Below are positions 7,337 to 13,132 of a stretch of 16,946 nucleotides of DNA, piece by piece. Source of the stretch: an uncultured Eubacteriales bacterium (GTDB lineage: Bacteria > Bacillota > Clostridia > Oscillospirales > Oscillospiraceae). The first letter of the stretch is position 1, and the number at the start of each line of letters is the position of its first letter. Below the pieces are notes generated by a model that was not told the origin of the DNA, searched no databases, and was given only the letters and a program-made list of their open reading frames with translations. Position numbers and translations under genes: made by a program. Where the stretch lies: the NCBI GenBank assembly GCA_902492005.1, contig CABUJV010000044.1, forward strand, positions 1 to 16,946, in the 5' to 3' direction.

Positions 7337-7365
7337 AGTTTACACCCTGCGCTCCCCAAATGCAA
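7337..7365 (-). promoter_or_regulatory. Promoter of the aro operon leader
   Basis: Minus-strand -35 TTGCAT (7365-7360) and -10 TAAACT (7342-7337) are separated by exactly 17 bases. Transcription would start near 7330, about 25 bases before the leader-peptide ATG and 257 bases before the aroF ATG. The terminated leader RNA would be about 215 nt. Confidence 0.7.
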
Positions 7366-7424
7366 GGGGCAATTTTCCACAGAGGGGGCGGTAAAAAAGA
7401 GAATTAGCCTACTTTATTTACAGC

Positions 7425-7452
7425 GGGGCAGATGTGTAAACACATCTGCCCC
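7425..7452. terminator. Perfect 12-bp palindrome, probable terminator of the secreted-protein unit
   Basis: GGGGCAGATGTG (7425-7436), loop TAAA, and the exact complement at 7441-7452. It sits between the 3' end of the secreted-protein gene and the aro promoter, where a minus-strand terminator is expected. There is no T-run directly after it on either strand; the nearest minus-strand T-run is about 25 bases further (near 7394-7400). It may therefore act poorly, or act as an RNA-end protecting hairpin. The rest of 7366-7512 shows no gene. Confidence 0.55.
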
Positions 7453-7512
7453 ACTCCTTTCGCATTCCCTCAGTGGTACACAAAGAAAATACGGTTCCTT
7501 CTTATCATTTTA

Positions 7513-8217
7513 TCACAGTCCTTTAAGTGGCGTAAAAGAAACTGAATAGTTTTTTGTTACATATGCCCATGATTCTATACCACCAATTGATACACTTTCC
7601 TTCACTTCACAGGTGATATTAACTGTGACCTTTGCATCTGCAGTATTATTTCTCGAGACAGAGTAGTCGTACGAAACCAAACTTATGTAATCATCATAAC
7701 CAGTTGCCGCAGTAATCCTGAGTGTCGGTTCATCAACAGAGATAATGGAGTACGATAATAGTTCTGTTAAAATATCTACGGTAGTCTGAACTTTAAAGTA
7801 TCGTGGAACGATAGGAAGACTCATATCAGTAATTGTGTTACTTGCTGTCAAAGTGTATGTATGATACATGACACCTTTTGGCAAAGCGGTCTCTGTGCTT
7901 GTGAGCGCAACATCTGATGTCTCTATTGCGTCGACGCAGATAAGCGTTTGGGACGGAGACAAAATAGCCTCACAATATTCATCAGCTTGCTCAAGGGCTT
8001 CGTTAAGGTCTTCTTGAGTATATACGTAATCTGGATATAGATTATTAGTTGAGACTCCTTCCCATCGAATACCATAACTCTCAAACCTATCTTGAATGGC
8101 TGAGTAATATTCGTTAAATGTAATTTCTTGCAATGAAGAGTCGACTGCAAATACTTGTGCATTAATAGAAGATAGGATAAATAGGACAGATAATGATGCT
8201 AAAAGACGCCTCTTCAT
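7513..8217 (-). CDS. Secreted protein of unknown function, AT-rich
   Basis: A 234-residue protein I do not recognise. Residues 1-24 are a clear Sec signal peptide: MKRR, then the hydrophobic core LLASLSVLFILSSINA, with likely cleavage after VFA at position 24. The mature part is rich in Thr, Ser, Val and Tyr in alternating patterns (for example YHTYTLTASNTITDM and later VTVNITCEV), which suggests mostly beta structure outside the membrane. There is no lipobox Cys, LPxTG anchor or transmembrane tail, so it is probably released or held by a partner. It starts 18 bases after the 75-aa membrane protein gene with AAGGCGG upstream, so the two form an operon. Base composition is much lower in GC than the flanking genes, suggesting transfer. 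Confidence 0.85.
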   Translation of the reverse strand: MKRRLLASLSVLFILSSINAQVFAVDSSLQEITFNEYYSAIQDRFESYGIRWEGVSTNNLYPDYVYTQEDLNEALEQADEYCEAILSPSQTLICVDAIETSDVALTSTETALPKGVMYHTYTLTASNTITDMSLPIVPRYFKVQTTVDILTELLSYSIISVDEPTLRITAATGYDDYISLVSYDYSVSRNNTADAKVTVNITCEVKESVSIGGIESWAYVTKNYSVSFTPLKGL

Positions 8218-8235
8218 GTTTTTATCCGCCTTGTC

Positions 8236-8463
8236 TTATTTTTTGTCTCTAGTTTGAATCCTCTTTGTAACAATCATAATTAAAAACAAAATTAGACTCA
8301 ATAATGCGAGATTAAGACCCGAAACAAAGCTTTCCGTTAAAACTAAGATGGGTAATCCAATAGCCAAGTCGTTTTTTTCCATCCTTACGAGTACAAACTC
8401 AATCACGCACAACAAAACGGCAATAGCAATCATATAAATTGTGTATATGTTTAAGCTTGGCAT
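8236..8463 (-). CDS. Small integral membrane protein of unknown function
   Basis: A 75-residue protein with no recognised family. Residues about 5-26 are a hydrophobic helix (IYMIAIAVLLCVIEFVLV). Residues about 34-66 are a second long hydrophobic stretch that could be one or two helices broken near ESFVSG. A basic tail (KRIQTRDKK) probably lies in the cytoplasm. The ribosome site AGGAAAGG is close to the ATG at 8463. The secreted-protein gene follows 18 bases after its stop, so joint expression is likely. The segment is AT-rich like its partner and unlike the rest of the window. A terminator at 8556-8600 precedes it, so it either has its own weak promoter in 8470-8550 or is reached by read-through. 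Confidence 0.75.
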   Translation of the reverse strand: MPSLNIYTIYMIAIAVLLCVIEFVLVRMEKNDLAIGLPILVLTESFVSGLNLALLSLILFLIMIVTKRIQTRDKK

Positions 8464-8555
8464 GCATATCCTTTCCTTTGGTTAATATTCGGCTATCTTT
8501 TTGATTTTATTATCCTCTTCGCGCATTTTCTTCAGTTGACCACACTATTACCACA

Positions 8556-8600
8556 AAAAGGGCACATGAACATCTTCTCATAAAGAGATGTTCATGTGCC
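8556..8600 (-). terminator. Strong intrinsic terminator of a short minus-strand transcript
   Basis: A perfect 15-bp stem joins 8561-8575 to 8586-8600 with a 10-base loop; a G-U pair extends it by one. On the minus strand the stem is followed by CTTTTTG (8560-8554), the pattern of a factor-independent terminator. It ends a unit that starts at a strong promoter near 8781, and stands before the 75-aa membrane protein gene. The stop codon of the 35-codon mini-ORF falls inside the first arm. Confidence 0.82.
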
Positions 8601-8699
8601 AGACATTACAATTTTAAGTCGCCCTCTCCAGAATTGAAGAGCGATACATGTACAGCCTAGACGAGCAAATAATTGGCCCGCGAAAAGACTACCATGCAT
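8592..8699 (-). CDS. Possible 35-residue mini-ORF in a short transcript
   Basis: ATG at 8699 preceded by GGAG with 8-base spacing; the frame runs 35 codons to TGA at 8594-8592, inside the first arm of the terminator. The peptide begins MHGSLFAGQLFARLGC and has a hydrophobic, Cys-containing middle and basic residues near the end. It resembles no family I know. The neighbouring promoter and terminator show that a short RNA is likely made here; whether this frame is translated, acts as a leader peptide for the downstream membrane-protein gene, or is incidental to a small RNA cannot be decided from sequence. Confidence 0.4.
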   Translation of the reverse strand: MHGSLFAGQLFARLGCTCIALQFWRGRLKIVMSGT

Positions 8700-8752
8700 T
8701 TCATTCACTCCAATCTTATGTATTACCACTTTTTTGATCTTTTTAAAGATTA

Positions 8753-8781
8753 ATTATATCATATAATACTAATTTATTCAA
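8753..8781 (-). promoter_or_regulatory. Near-consensus promoter of the short AT-rich transcript
   Basis: Minus-strand -35 TTGAAT (8781-8776), a 17-base spacer, and a perfect -10 TATAAT (8758-8753). It is the best sigma-A-type promoter in the window. Transcription would start near 8746 and reach the terminator at 8600-8556 after about 190 bases. Confidence 0.75.
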
Positions 8782-8833
8782 TACCTTTTAACGTATTCTT
8801 CGGATGCCTGTGATATGAAATTTAATGAGCCCC

Positions 8834-8858
8834 AAAAAGGCGGAAAGCGGCGGCCGCC
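8834..8858 (-). terminator. Possible weak terminator after the broken gene
   Basis: On the minus strand GGCGG (8858-8854) can pair with CCGCC (8843-8839), followed by five T residues (8838-8834). The stem is only 5 bp and sits in a GGCGGCCGCC palindrome, so the call is tentative. It lies where a terminator for the decayed gene at 8918-9252 would be expected. Confidence 0.35.
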
Positions 8859-8917
8859 CACTTGCCGGCCACTATCTCCAGGCGGGGGGTGCAGGGTAGT
8901 AAAATCATACGTCGTCT

Positions 8918-9252
8918 CTACTTCCATTCCATCCGATCCCGGCAGGCACAGGCCTCCGGAGCGTCCGGCTCCGCGCCGATGCACTCCAGCAGGGCGCCAG
9001 AGGTCTCTTCCAGCAACTGGCGCATGGACTCCATCTCATGATCCCCCGCCGGGGGCCTCCTCAAATTCCCGCCTCTGAGGCACCAGCAGACCCTGCAGGA
9101 CCTCCAGGTTCTCCCAGGTGGACGTTCCCTGGAAGGCGCAGGGCAGGATGCCCTTGGGGACGTCGGGGCCGTTGCTCCCCCACGCCGGGAACGAAAGTCG
9201 CGCGGCTGAGCACCTTCAGTACCATGGGCAGTTCGTCTTCCAGTAGTTCTAT
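8918..9252 (-). pseudogene. Small gene apparently broken by two frameshifts; family not recognised
   Basis: No single frame is convincing here, but three consecutive minus-strand pieces read like one protein. Piece A (9252 to about 9180) begins IELLEDELPMVLKVLSR. Piece B (about 9180-9036, shifted +1) contains GSNGPDVPKGILPCAFQ, then TSTWENLEVLQGLLVPQ and RREFEEA. Piece C (9034-8918, shifted again) is MESMRQLLEETSGALL, then ECIGAEPDAPEACACR and a TAG stop. Each switch falls at a run of five G or C (around 9175-9183 and 9040-9055), a typical indel site. AGGAGG lies 9 bases before the ATA at 9252, suggesting a lost ATG start; the first in-frame ATG is 9225. Full length would be about 110 aa. Alternatively these are separate very small genes, or the shifts are sequencing errors. 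I cannot assign a function. Confidence 0.5.
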
Positions 9253-9277
9253 GGGGCTCTTCCTCCTTCTATATCAG

Positions 9278-9303
9278 AAAAGGCGGCCAAAAGGCCGCCT
9301 TTT
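9278..9303. terminator. Intrinsic terminator after fakA
   Basis: An 11-bp stem with AAAA loop: AAAAGGCGGCC at 9278-9288 pairs with 9293-9303. Its A and T ends make it usable in both directions. It lies about 25 bases after the fakA stop on the minus strand, ending the asp23-fakA unit. Confidence 0.85.
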
Positions 9304-9328
9304 TGTGCGTATGGTGCGCGGGTGTGGA

Positions 9329-10978
9329 TCACTCCGCGGAGATCATATAGTAATAGACCGGCTGACCCCCGGCCAGCAGAGTGATCTCGGCGCTGGGGCA
9401 GGCGGCGGTGAAGATCTCCAGAGCGGTCTGGGCCTGGGTCTCGCTGACGTCCTCGCCGTAGAAGATGGTGATGAACTCGGCCTCCTGCTGGGGCTCCGCC
9501 CCGGCCAGGCGCTTGAGCAGGGCGGTCAGGTCCTTGTCGGTGCCGAATAGCGCGCTCTCCGCCAGAGCCAGATAGTCCCCCTGCTGGATGTCAAAGCCGT
9601 CAAAGTCGGAATTCCGGGCTGCATAGGTGATCTGGCTGGTGTGGACGCTGCCGAAGGCCTCGGTCATGCCGGAGACATTGTCCGCCTCGGAGGCGTCGGG
9701 GTCGAAGGCCAGCATGGCCGAGATGCCCTGAGGCACCGTCTTGGTGGGCAGGACCACCACCTTTTTCCCCTCGGCCAGGGGGATGCACTGCTCGGCCGCC
9801 ATGATGATGTTTTTGTTGTTGGGCAGGACAAAGACCACCTCGGCGGGGGTCTTGTCGATCTCCTTGAGGATGTCCTCGGTGGAGGGGTTCATGGTCTGCC
9901 CGCCGGAGATGATGCCGTCCACGCCCAGGTCATGGAAGACCTCGGCCAGGCCGGCGCCGGCGCAGACCGACACGAAGCCAAAGGGCTTCTCTGCCGGGGC
10001 AATTTTCCGGGCCTGGTCCGCCTTGCTCTCCTGAGCGGCCTCGGCCAGAATCTCGGTGTGCTGATTGCGCATATTCTCGATCTTCACGGTCTGAAGGGCG
10101 CCGTAGGTGATGGCCTCCTCCAGCACCTTGCCGGGGTGGTTGGTGTGGACGTGGACCTTGATGATCTCGTCGTCGTCCACCAGCACCAGGGAGTCGCCCA
10201 GGGCATTGAGGAAGCCCCGCAGGGCCTCCGGGTCCTTCTTGTTGTCCCGGGAGCAGATGAACTCGGTGCAGTATCCAAACTTGATATCGGCGGTGTCGAA
10301 GCTGCCGAAGTCGGCGTGCTCCTTTACCGGAGCAGCGGCCTCTCCGTCCGATTCGGGCATGGGCTCGCCCCGCAGCTCGTCCAGCATTCCCTGGAGGATG
10401 ATGAGGAAGCCCTTGCCGCCGGCATCCACCACCCCGGCCTTCTTCAGCACCGGGTTTTGGTTGACGGTGTCAGCCAGGGCCACGTGGCCCTCCTTGATGG
10501 CCTCCTCCAGCACATACTCCACGTTCCGGTCCTCCCGGGCGGCCTCGGCGGCCCTTCTCGCGCACAGGCGGGAGACGGTGAGGATGGTGCCCTCGGCGGG
10601 CTTCATCACCGCCTTGTAGGCGGTGGCCACGCCGTAATCCAGGGCAATGGCGAAATCGGCGCCGTCGGCGGTGTCCTTGTCCTTCAGGGCCTTGCCGAAA
10701 CCCCGGAAGAGCAGGGAGAGAATGACGCCGGAGTTGCCCCGGGCCCCCCGCAGCAGGGCGGAGGCGTTGGCGTTGGCGGCGGACCCCACCGAGTCCCAGG
10801 CTTTTTTCCTCAGCTCGGCGGCGGCGGTGCCGATGGTAAGGCTCATATTGGTGCCCGTATCCCCGTCGGGGACGGGGAAGACGTTGAGCTCGTTGATCTG
10901 CTGCTTCTGCGAATTGATGGAGGCCGCGGCGTGGATGACCATCTGCGCCAGAGACGCCCCGTCAATGGTTCCTCTCAT
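9329..10978 (-). CDS. fakA: Fatty acid kinase FakA (DhaL/DAK phosphotransferase domain, YloV-like)
   Basis: ATP-dependent kinase that phosphorylates fatty acids held by a FakB (DegV-family) carrier, feeding exogenous fatty acids into phospholipids. I start at ATG 10978 (AAAGGA 9 bases upstream), giving 549 aa, near the 553 of B. subtilis YloV. Residues about 1-200 are the DhaL-like nucleotide domain: NVFPVPDGDTGTNM at 32-45 with the metal-binding Asp38 and Asp40, and LLRGARGNSGVILS at 75-88. The middle and C-terminal domains carry the family's PNNKN and VVVLPTKTVPQG motifs. The open frame extends to 11029, but that overlaps the end of asp23. The Asp23-FakA order matches B. subtilis yloU-yloV. 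No fakB is seen in the window, so the carrier must be elsewhere. Confidence 0.93.
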   Translation of the reverse strand: MRGTIDGASLAQMVIHAAASINSQKQQINELNVFPVPDGDTGTNMSLTIGTAAAELRKKAWDSVGSAANANASALLRGARGNSGVILSLLFRGFGKALKDKDTADGADFAIALDYGVATAYKAVMKPAEGTILTVSRLCARRAAEAAREDRNVEYVLEEAIKEGHVALADTVNQNPVLKKAGVVDAGGKGFLIILQGMLDELRGEPMPESDGEAAAPVKEHADFGSFDTADIKFGYCTEFICSRDNKKDPEALRGFLNALGDSLVLVDDDEIIKVHVHTNHPGKVLEEAITYGALQTVKIENMRNQHTEILAEAAQESKADQARKIAPAEKPFGFVSVCAGAGLAEVFHDLGVDGIISGGQTMNPSTEDILKEIDKTPAEVVFVLPNNKNIIMAAEQCIPLAEGKKVVVLPTKTVPQGISAMLAFDPDASEADNVSGMTEAFGSVHTSQITYAARNSDFDGFDIQQGDYLALAESALFGTDKDLTALLKRLAGAEPQQEAEFITIFYGEDVSETQAQTALEIFTAACPSAEITLLAGGQPVYYYMISAE

Positions 10979-11021
10979 GTCGATGTTCCTTTCTGTCAAT
11001 GGTTCCGGCTGCCGTGGTCGG

Positions 11022-11372
11022 TCAGCCAATGACCATGAAATCCACGCATACGTCCACGCTCTTGACCTTGGTGCCGGTGATGCGTTCCACCATATAGCGC
11101 ACCTCGCTCATGATCGAGCGGCTGACAGCGGTCAGGTTGACCCCGTTGTCCACGATGATGTGCAGTTCGATGGAGACGGTGTCGTCCTCATTGAAGCGCA
11201 CCTTCACGCCCTTGGCCATGGACTCGCGGCGCAGGAGATGCACCAGCCCGTCGGTCTTGGACCGGACCGCCATACCCTTGACGCCGAAGCAGTTGGTGGC
11301 GGCGGCGCCGGTGATGTTGGTAAACACATCGCTGCCGATGGTGATGGCGCCTTTTTCTGTCTGCAGCTTCAT
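11022..11372 (-). CDS. Asp23/Gls24 family envelope-stress protein (YloU-like)
   Basis: A 116-residue cytoplasmic protein of the Asp23 (DUF322) family, associated with cell-envelope homeostasis in Firmicutes. It begins MKLQTEKGAITIGSDVF. The family core follows: NITGAAATNCFGVKGMA near residues 19-35, then IELHIIVDNGVNL and MVERITGTKVKSVDVCVD at the end. ATG 11372 has a strong AAGGAGG 6 bases upstream; the longer open frame to 11513 would cross the promoter, so it is rejected. fakA begins 43 bases downstream, a pairing conserved in many Firmicutes. The molecular role is unclear even in studied species. Confidence 0.92.
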   Translation of the reverse strand: MKLQTEKGAITIGSDVFTNITGAAATNCFGVKGMAVRSKTDGLVHLLRRESMAKGVKVRFNEDDTVSIELHIIVDNGVNLTAVSRSIMSEVRYMVERITGTKVKSVDVCVDFMVIG

Positions 11373-11416
11373 TGGAAACCTCCTTGTGCAGGAAACTATA
11401 CTTTTACAGTTCATAT

Positions 11417-11445
11417 ATTGTATTCTATTTCCCCGTAAATTACAA
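11417..11445 (-). promoter_or_regulatory. Promoter of asp23-fakA
   Basis: Minus-strand -35 TTGTAA (11445-11440), 17-base spacer and -10 TACAAT (11422-11417), followed about 37 bases later by the asp23 ribosome site. The divergent promoter for the 63-aa gene begins 22 bases away and has the identical -35 hexamer. Confidence 0.78.
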
Positions 11446-11467
11446 GATAAAAAGTTGTTTGGGGTGA

Positions 11468-11496
11468 TTGTAATTTGCCCCGCAATCGTGTAAACT
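11468..11496 (+). promoter_or_regulatory. Divergent promoter of the small Cys-rich membrane protein gene
   Basis: Plus-strand -35 TTGTAA (11468-11473), 17-base spacer, -10 TAAACT (11491-11496). Start of transcription would be near 11503, just ahead of AGGAGG at 11515-11520. Confidence 0.72.
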
Positions 11497-11528
11497 ATGG
11501 ATATCTCTATCATCAGGAGGCGACAGGA

Positions 11529-11720
11529 ATGAAAGTTGCCCGCTTTGTGCTGAAGATTGTCGGGTTCTCCCTAGCCGCTGCGGCCGCCGTGTGCTGCATC
11601 GTGGCCTACTGGGACAAGATCGCCGGATTCTGCTGCGGCGTGAAGGAAAAGGTTGCGGAGCGCAGCTCCTGCTGCTGCCACCCCTCAGAGTACGACGACT
11701 ACGCAGACTGGGACGAGTAA
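11529..11720 (+). CDS. Small single-pass Cys-rich membrane protein
   Basis: A 63-residue protein of unknown function. ATG 11529 has AGGAGG 8 bases upstream; the longer frame from 11475 would start before the promoter -10. Residues about 6-28 are one membrane helix (FVLKIVGFSLAAAAAVCCIVAYW). Cysteines come in clusters: 22-23, 35-36 and 48-50 (CCC followed by His). The C-terminus is strongly acidic (EYDDYADWDE). The topology and Cys/His content suggest a metal- or redox-linked membrane peptide, but this is only inference. It is transcribed away from asp23-fakA and ends at a very strong terminator. Confidence 0.82.
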   Translation: MKVARFVLKIVGFSLAAAAAVCCIVAYWDKIAGFCCGVKEKVAERSSCCCHPSEYDDYADWDE

Positions 11721-11725
11721 AATCA

Positions 11726-11771
11726 GGGCAAAAAGAGCCCGGAGTCATTTGGCTCCGGGCTCTTTTTGCCC
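11726..11771. terminator. Very strong bidirectional terminator between convergent genes
   Basis: A perfect 19-bp stem (11726-11744 with 11753-11771) and an 8-base loop, containing the A5/T5 runs needed in both directions (plus-strand core GAGCCCGGAG/CTCCGGGCTC then TTTTTG). The thioesterase stop codon is in its loop (11745-11747), so the 3' arm doubles as the thioesterase C-terminal codons (GQKEPGAK). Confidence 0.92.
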
Positions 11772-12230
11772 TTTGGGCTTCAGCCAGCCGCTGATGTAGA
11801 AGGTAAAGTTGCCGTTGGCCACCTCGACCCCCTCGTCGTCGGTGAGGGACATGCCGAATACGCTCAGGGTCCCGCCCAGCTTGACGGCCTGGGCCCGGCA
11901 GCGGATCTTTCGATTGCTGCCCCATGCGGGCCGGAGAAAGTTCATGCTGTAGTTGACGGTGACGCAGCCTTTGCCGTAGGCGGCAAAGGTGGCCGCCCCG
12001 CCCACCGTGTCCGCCAGGGCGGCCAGGGCTCCGCCGTGGACGATGCCGTGGGGGTTCAGGCTGTGCGGGCCGACCTCCAGCTCTCCCTCGGCCCAGCCGT
12101 CGCCCGCCGCCACGATGGAGATGCCGTTGTATGTGTCGAACATGGGCTCGCCGCCCTGGTTGGCGTGGAGCTCGTGAAACGTCCGGATCAGCTCCTCGCC
12201 GCTCATGCCCCGTTTACTGCAGGAATCCAT
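11745..12230 (-). CDS. PaaI/YdiI-type hotdog-fold acyl-CoA thioesterase
   Basis: A 161-residue hotdog protein, probably cleaving acyl- or aryl-CoA thioesters. The active-site helix reads NPHGIVHGGALAALADTVGGA (split as NPHGIVHGG at 59-67 and ALAALADTVGG after it), the classic HGG motif with catalytic Asp74. A conserved VNYSMNFLRPA strand follows. I chose ATG 12230 because AAAGGA lies 6 bases upstream; it overlaps the end of sufB by 17 bases. ATG 12206 is an alternative, giving MSGEELIRTFHE as the N-terminus. Substrate cannot be told from sequence. Its position as third gene of the suf operon points to shared transcription, not a proven link to Fe-S assembly. Confidence 0.88.
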   Translation of the reverse strand: MDSCSKRGMSGEELIRTFHELHANQGGEPMFDTYNGISIVAAGDGWAEGELEVGPHSLNPHGIVHGGALAALADTVGGAATFAAYGKGCVTVNYSMNFLRPAWGSNRKIRCRAQAVKLGGTLSVFGMSLTDDEGVEVANGNFTFYISGWLKPKGQKEPGAK

Positions 12231-13131
12231 TGAGAATCCTTTCCTCCGCTTCCTCCTCGGTGAGTCCCAAGGTCATGAGTTTCAGGATCTGATCGCCGGC
12301 GATGCGCCCGATGGCGGCCTCGTGGATGAGCTGGGCGTCGGGGCTCTCGGCGGTGATGGCCGGGATGGATTTGATTTTGGCGTTTCCCATGAGGATGGAA
12401 TCGCACTGGACGTGGCCGAAGCACCGGGCCTCGCCGATCATCCGGGGATAAAAGACCTGACGGGACTCGTCCTGGGCCACGGAGCGGGAGATGACCCGGC
12501 CGCTGGCGTCCTCCCCGGCCAGGACGATGTCCATCTCGGACTCGGCCGTCTGCCTGCCGTGGGTTAGCAGCTTCTCGGTGATAACCCCCTCGCCGCCGGC
12601 GCCCACCACAATCTTGGTGTACCGCTTGGTGGAGTCGATGCCCCGGATCTGGGTGGTCTCCATGTTGATGGAGGCCCCCTCCTCCAGATGGACGATGGTT
12701 TGGGGATTCATAATGCGCTCGCCGGTGCCCTCGCCCTCGCCGTAGTGCTTCTCCACATAGCGCACCTTGGCGTTTTTCCCCACGTGGAAGGTATGCACGC
12801 CGTCGTGCTGGCTGGTCTCGCAGCCGGAATTGTGGATACCGCAGCCGGCGATGATGTCCACATCGCAGTCCGCGCCGATGTAGAAGTCGTTGTAGACCAA
12901 GTCGTTCAGGCCGGTCTCAGTGATGATGACGGGGATGTGGACCGACTCGTTTTTGGTGCCCGGGGCAATGTGAATGTCGATGCCCGACTTGTCGGTCTTG
13001 GTGTCGATGACGATGTGGGCGGTGTTGGACCGCCCGTCCAGCTGCCCGTTCTTCCGGATGTTGTAGGCCCCCATCGGGGTCTTTTCCAGATCCGCGATCT
13101 CCTTGAGGAGCTTCCAGTCCACGTTGTTCAC
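12214..13131 (-). CDS. sufB: Short SufB/SufD-type Fe-S scaffold protein
   Basis: Scaffold that builds Fe-S clusters with the SufC ATPase. At 305 aa it is much shorter than classical SufB (about 470-495) and lacks the long N-terminal region. It keeps the beta-helix core: CGIHNSGCETSQHDGVHTF near 97-115 and QCDSILMG with Cys243, matching the catalytic Cys405 of E. coli SufB. LIHEAAIGRI has His270 and Glu271, matching the SufB/SufD interface. The conserved Cys supports a SufB-like role rather than SufD. The start codon is GTG at 13131, one base after the sufC stop, with a G-rich ribosome site. A lone SufC plus one short SufB resembles the minimal SUF (SmsCB) systems described in archaea and anaerobes. 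Confidence 0.9.
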   Translation of the reverse strand: MNNVDWKLLKEIADLEKTPMGAYNIRKNGQLDGRSNTAHIVIDTKTDKSGIDIHIAPGTKNESVHIPVIITETGLNDLVYNDFYIGADCDVDIIAGCGIHNSGCETSQHDGVHTFHVGKNAKVRYVEKHYGEGEGTGERIMNPQTIVHLEEGASINMETTQIRGIDSTKRYTKIVVGAGGEGVITEKLLTHGRQTAESEMDIVLAGEDASGRVISRSVAQDESRQVFYPRMIGEARCFGHVQCDSILMGNAKIKSIPAITAESPDAQLIHEAAIGRIAGDQILKLMTLGLTEEEAEERILNGFLQ

Positions 13132-13132
13132 T

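Noticed and set aside
7306..7380. Longer version of the leader ORF starting at 7380
   Set aside because: It would begin upstream of the predicted promoter, so the first 25 codons would not be transcribed.
7425..8600. The two hairpins flanking the AT-rich island as ends of a mobile element
   Set aside because: They are not copies of each other, no target duplication was seen, and there is no transposase or integrase; they are better read as terminators.
8815..9078. An 87-codon plus-strand frame
   Set aside because: Pro/Arg/Ser-rich with no ribosome site, and antisense to more protein-like minus-strand segments.
9641..11032. A 463-codon plus-strand open frame opposite fakA
   Set aside because: Gly/Val/His-rich shadow translation; FakA motifs on the minus strand explain the region.
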